Source: Pseudomonas saxonica | GTDB taxonomy: Bacteria; Pseudomonadota; Gammaproteobacteria; Pseudomonadales; Pseudomonadaceae | DNA length: 64,000 bases | NCBI RefSeq assembly: GCF_007858365.1 | Contig: NZ_VFIO01000004.1 | Coordinates: 186,001-250,000 of the forward strand | Direction of reading: 5' to 3' | Shown here: piece after piece, positions 63,067 through 64,000 of the stretch | How positions within the stretch are numbered: position 1 is the stretch's first letter | How the letters are laid out: each line of letters starts with the position of its first letter | The notes under the pieces: model-generated | What the model was told of the DNA's origin: nothing | Databases searched by the model: none | The model's input: the letters and a program-made list of their open reading frames with translations, nothing else | Program-made: the position numbers and the translations under genes

Positions 63067-63939
63067 ATGGCCGTCAAGAAACGAGGTCTCGGACGCGGAC
63101 TGGATGCACTGCTAAGCGGTCCTACAGTCAGCTCGTTGGAAGAGCAAGCGGTCAAGGTTGATCAAAGTGAGTTGCAGCACCTGCCACTGGATCTGATTCA
63201 GCGTGGCAAATATCAGCCACGTCGTGACATGGATCCGCAAGCGCTTGAAGAGCTAGCCAATTCAATCAAGACCCAAGGCGTGATGCAGCCAATCGTGGTT
63301 CGCCCGATTGCTGATAATCGTTTTGAGATCATTGCCGGTGAACGCCGCTGGCGTGCCAGCCAGCAGGCGGGCAAAGAGACTATCCCTGCGATGGTGCGCG
63401 ATGTGCCGGATGAAACCGCGATTGCGATGGCGTTGATCGAAAACATCCAGCGTGAAGACCTCAATCCGATTGAAGAGGCCGTGGCCTTGCAGCGTTTGCA
63501 GCAAGAGTTCCAGCTGACTCAGCAACAAGTGGCTGACGCTGTGGGTAAGTCCCGAGTGTCTGTGGCTAACTTGTTGCGATTGATTTCATTGCCGGAAGTG
63601 ATCAAAACCATGCTCTCCCATGGTGACCTGGAAATGGGTCATGCGCGGGCATTGCTTGGTTTGCCAGAACCTCAACAGGTTGAAGGGGCGCGACATGTTG
63701 TCGCACGTGGCCTGACAGTGCGTCAGACCGAAGCCCTTGTTCGCCAGTGGTTGAGCGGCAAACAAGAAGCTGCTGAACCCGTTAAGGCCGATCCTGATAT
63801 CACCCGGCTCGAACAGCGACTGGCTGAGCGCCTAGGCTCTGCGGTGCAGATTCGCCACGGAAAGAAGGGAAAAGGCCAATTAGTGATTGGTTACAATTCT
63901 CTTGATGAGCTTCAAGGAGTGCTTGCTCACATCCGCTGA
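63067..63939 (+). CDS. parB: Chromosome partitioning protein ParB
   Basis: Binds parS and spreads, using CTP in this family; 290 residues. GERRWRA and ALIENIQREDLNPIEEA motifs, HTH LTQQQVADAVGKSRVSVANLLRL, and a C-terminal dimer domain. ATG at 63067 with AAGGAAA. The 61 bp to the right edge hold no gene. Confidence 0.97.
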   Translation: MAVKKRGLGRGLDALLSGPTVSSLEEQAVKVDQSELQHLPLDLIQRGKYQPRRDMDPQALEELANSIKTQGVMQPIVVRPIADNRFEIIAGERRWRASQQAGKETIPAMVRDVPDETAIAMALIENIQREDLNPIEEAVALQRLQQEFQLTQQQVADAVGKSRVSVANLLRLISLPEVIKTMLSHGDLEMGHARALLGLPEPQQVEGARHVVARGLTVRQTEALVRQWLSGKQEAAEPVKADPDITRLEQRLAERLGSAVQIRHGKKGKGQLVIGYNSLDELQGVLAHIR

Positions 63940-64000
63940 AACATTTCCCTATGTAGCGCGCAGTCGGAAATCACTACCTGACAGTTGAATAGGGGCCTCG

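Overview
The window is chromosomal DNA around the replication origin of a Pseudomonas, most likely of the fluorescens/putida/fragi side of the genus. Support comes from the order parB-parA-rsmG-mnmG-mnmE-yidC-yidD-rnpA-rpmH-oriC-dnaA-dnaN-recF-gyrB on the right, a caa3-type cox operon, paired REP-like palindromes, and protein sequences typical of the genus. No tRNA, rRNA, CRISPR array, transposase or prophage was found.

Layout. 1-3.3 kb: spoT (3' end cut by the window edge), rpoZ, gmk and yicC on the minus strand. 3.5-6.9 kb: small metabolic genes (DUF2059 secreted protein, 2OG-Fe(II) oxygenase, DUF523, beta-carbonic anhydrase, a conserved hypothetical). 7.3-14.7 kb: cytochrome c oxidase structural and assembly genes (coxB, coxA, ctaG, coxC, surf1, an SCO-like gene, ctaA, sco1), interrupted by a 64-bp tandem repeat flanked by REP-like arms; ctaB and the usual small DUF2909 gene are not in their expected slots. 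14.8-17.3 kb: metNIQ. 17.6-19.7 kb: large HPII-type catalase. 19.8-23.6 kb: a lipoprotein and the zinc regulon (znuB, znuC, zur, diverging from znuA). 23.6-27.7 kb: thrB, DUF2782, polA. 27.8-29.7 kb: two tandem SdiA-regulated-type beta-propeller genes.

30.2-37.6 kb is the most accessory-looking block. It has a duplicated-domain protein of unknown function, then a tightly coupled organosulfur operon: a 22-codon leader ORF, two SfnB/DszC-like flavin enzymes, a DszA/SnaA-like monooxygenase, and a methionine-type ABC transporter (binding protein, ATPase, permease). The inferred job is import of a reduced organosulfur compound and oxidative release of its sulfur. 37.6-43.7 kb is the conserved origin-flanking set lpxL-like, tag, glyQS, gmhB and plsC. 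43.9-48.3 kb is an MFS transporter / GMC oxidoreductase / LysR cassette sitting between plsC and gyrB, which are close neighbours in other pseudomonads as I remember them. 48.4-64 kb is the origin core, with a perfect parS palindrome inside recF, an oriC between dnaA and rpmH, and a second DnaA-box-rich, AT-rich gap between mnmE and mnmG.

The main observations for follow-up are the leader ORF and hairpin of the sulfur operon, a textbook intrinsic-terminator shape inside the 2OG-Fe(II) oxygenase coding sequence with a competing upstream arm, the second origin-like gap, and the cassette inserted beside gyrB. All family assignments were made by eye from motifs and remembered homologues; no search was run.
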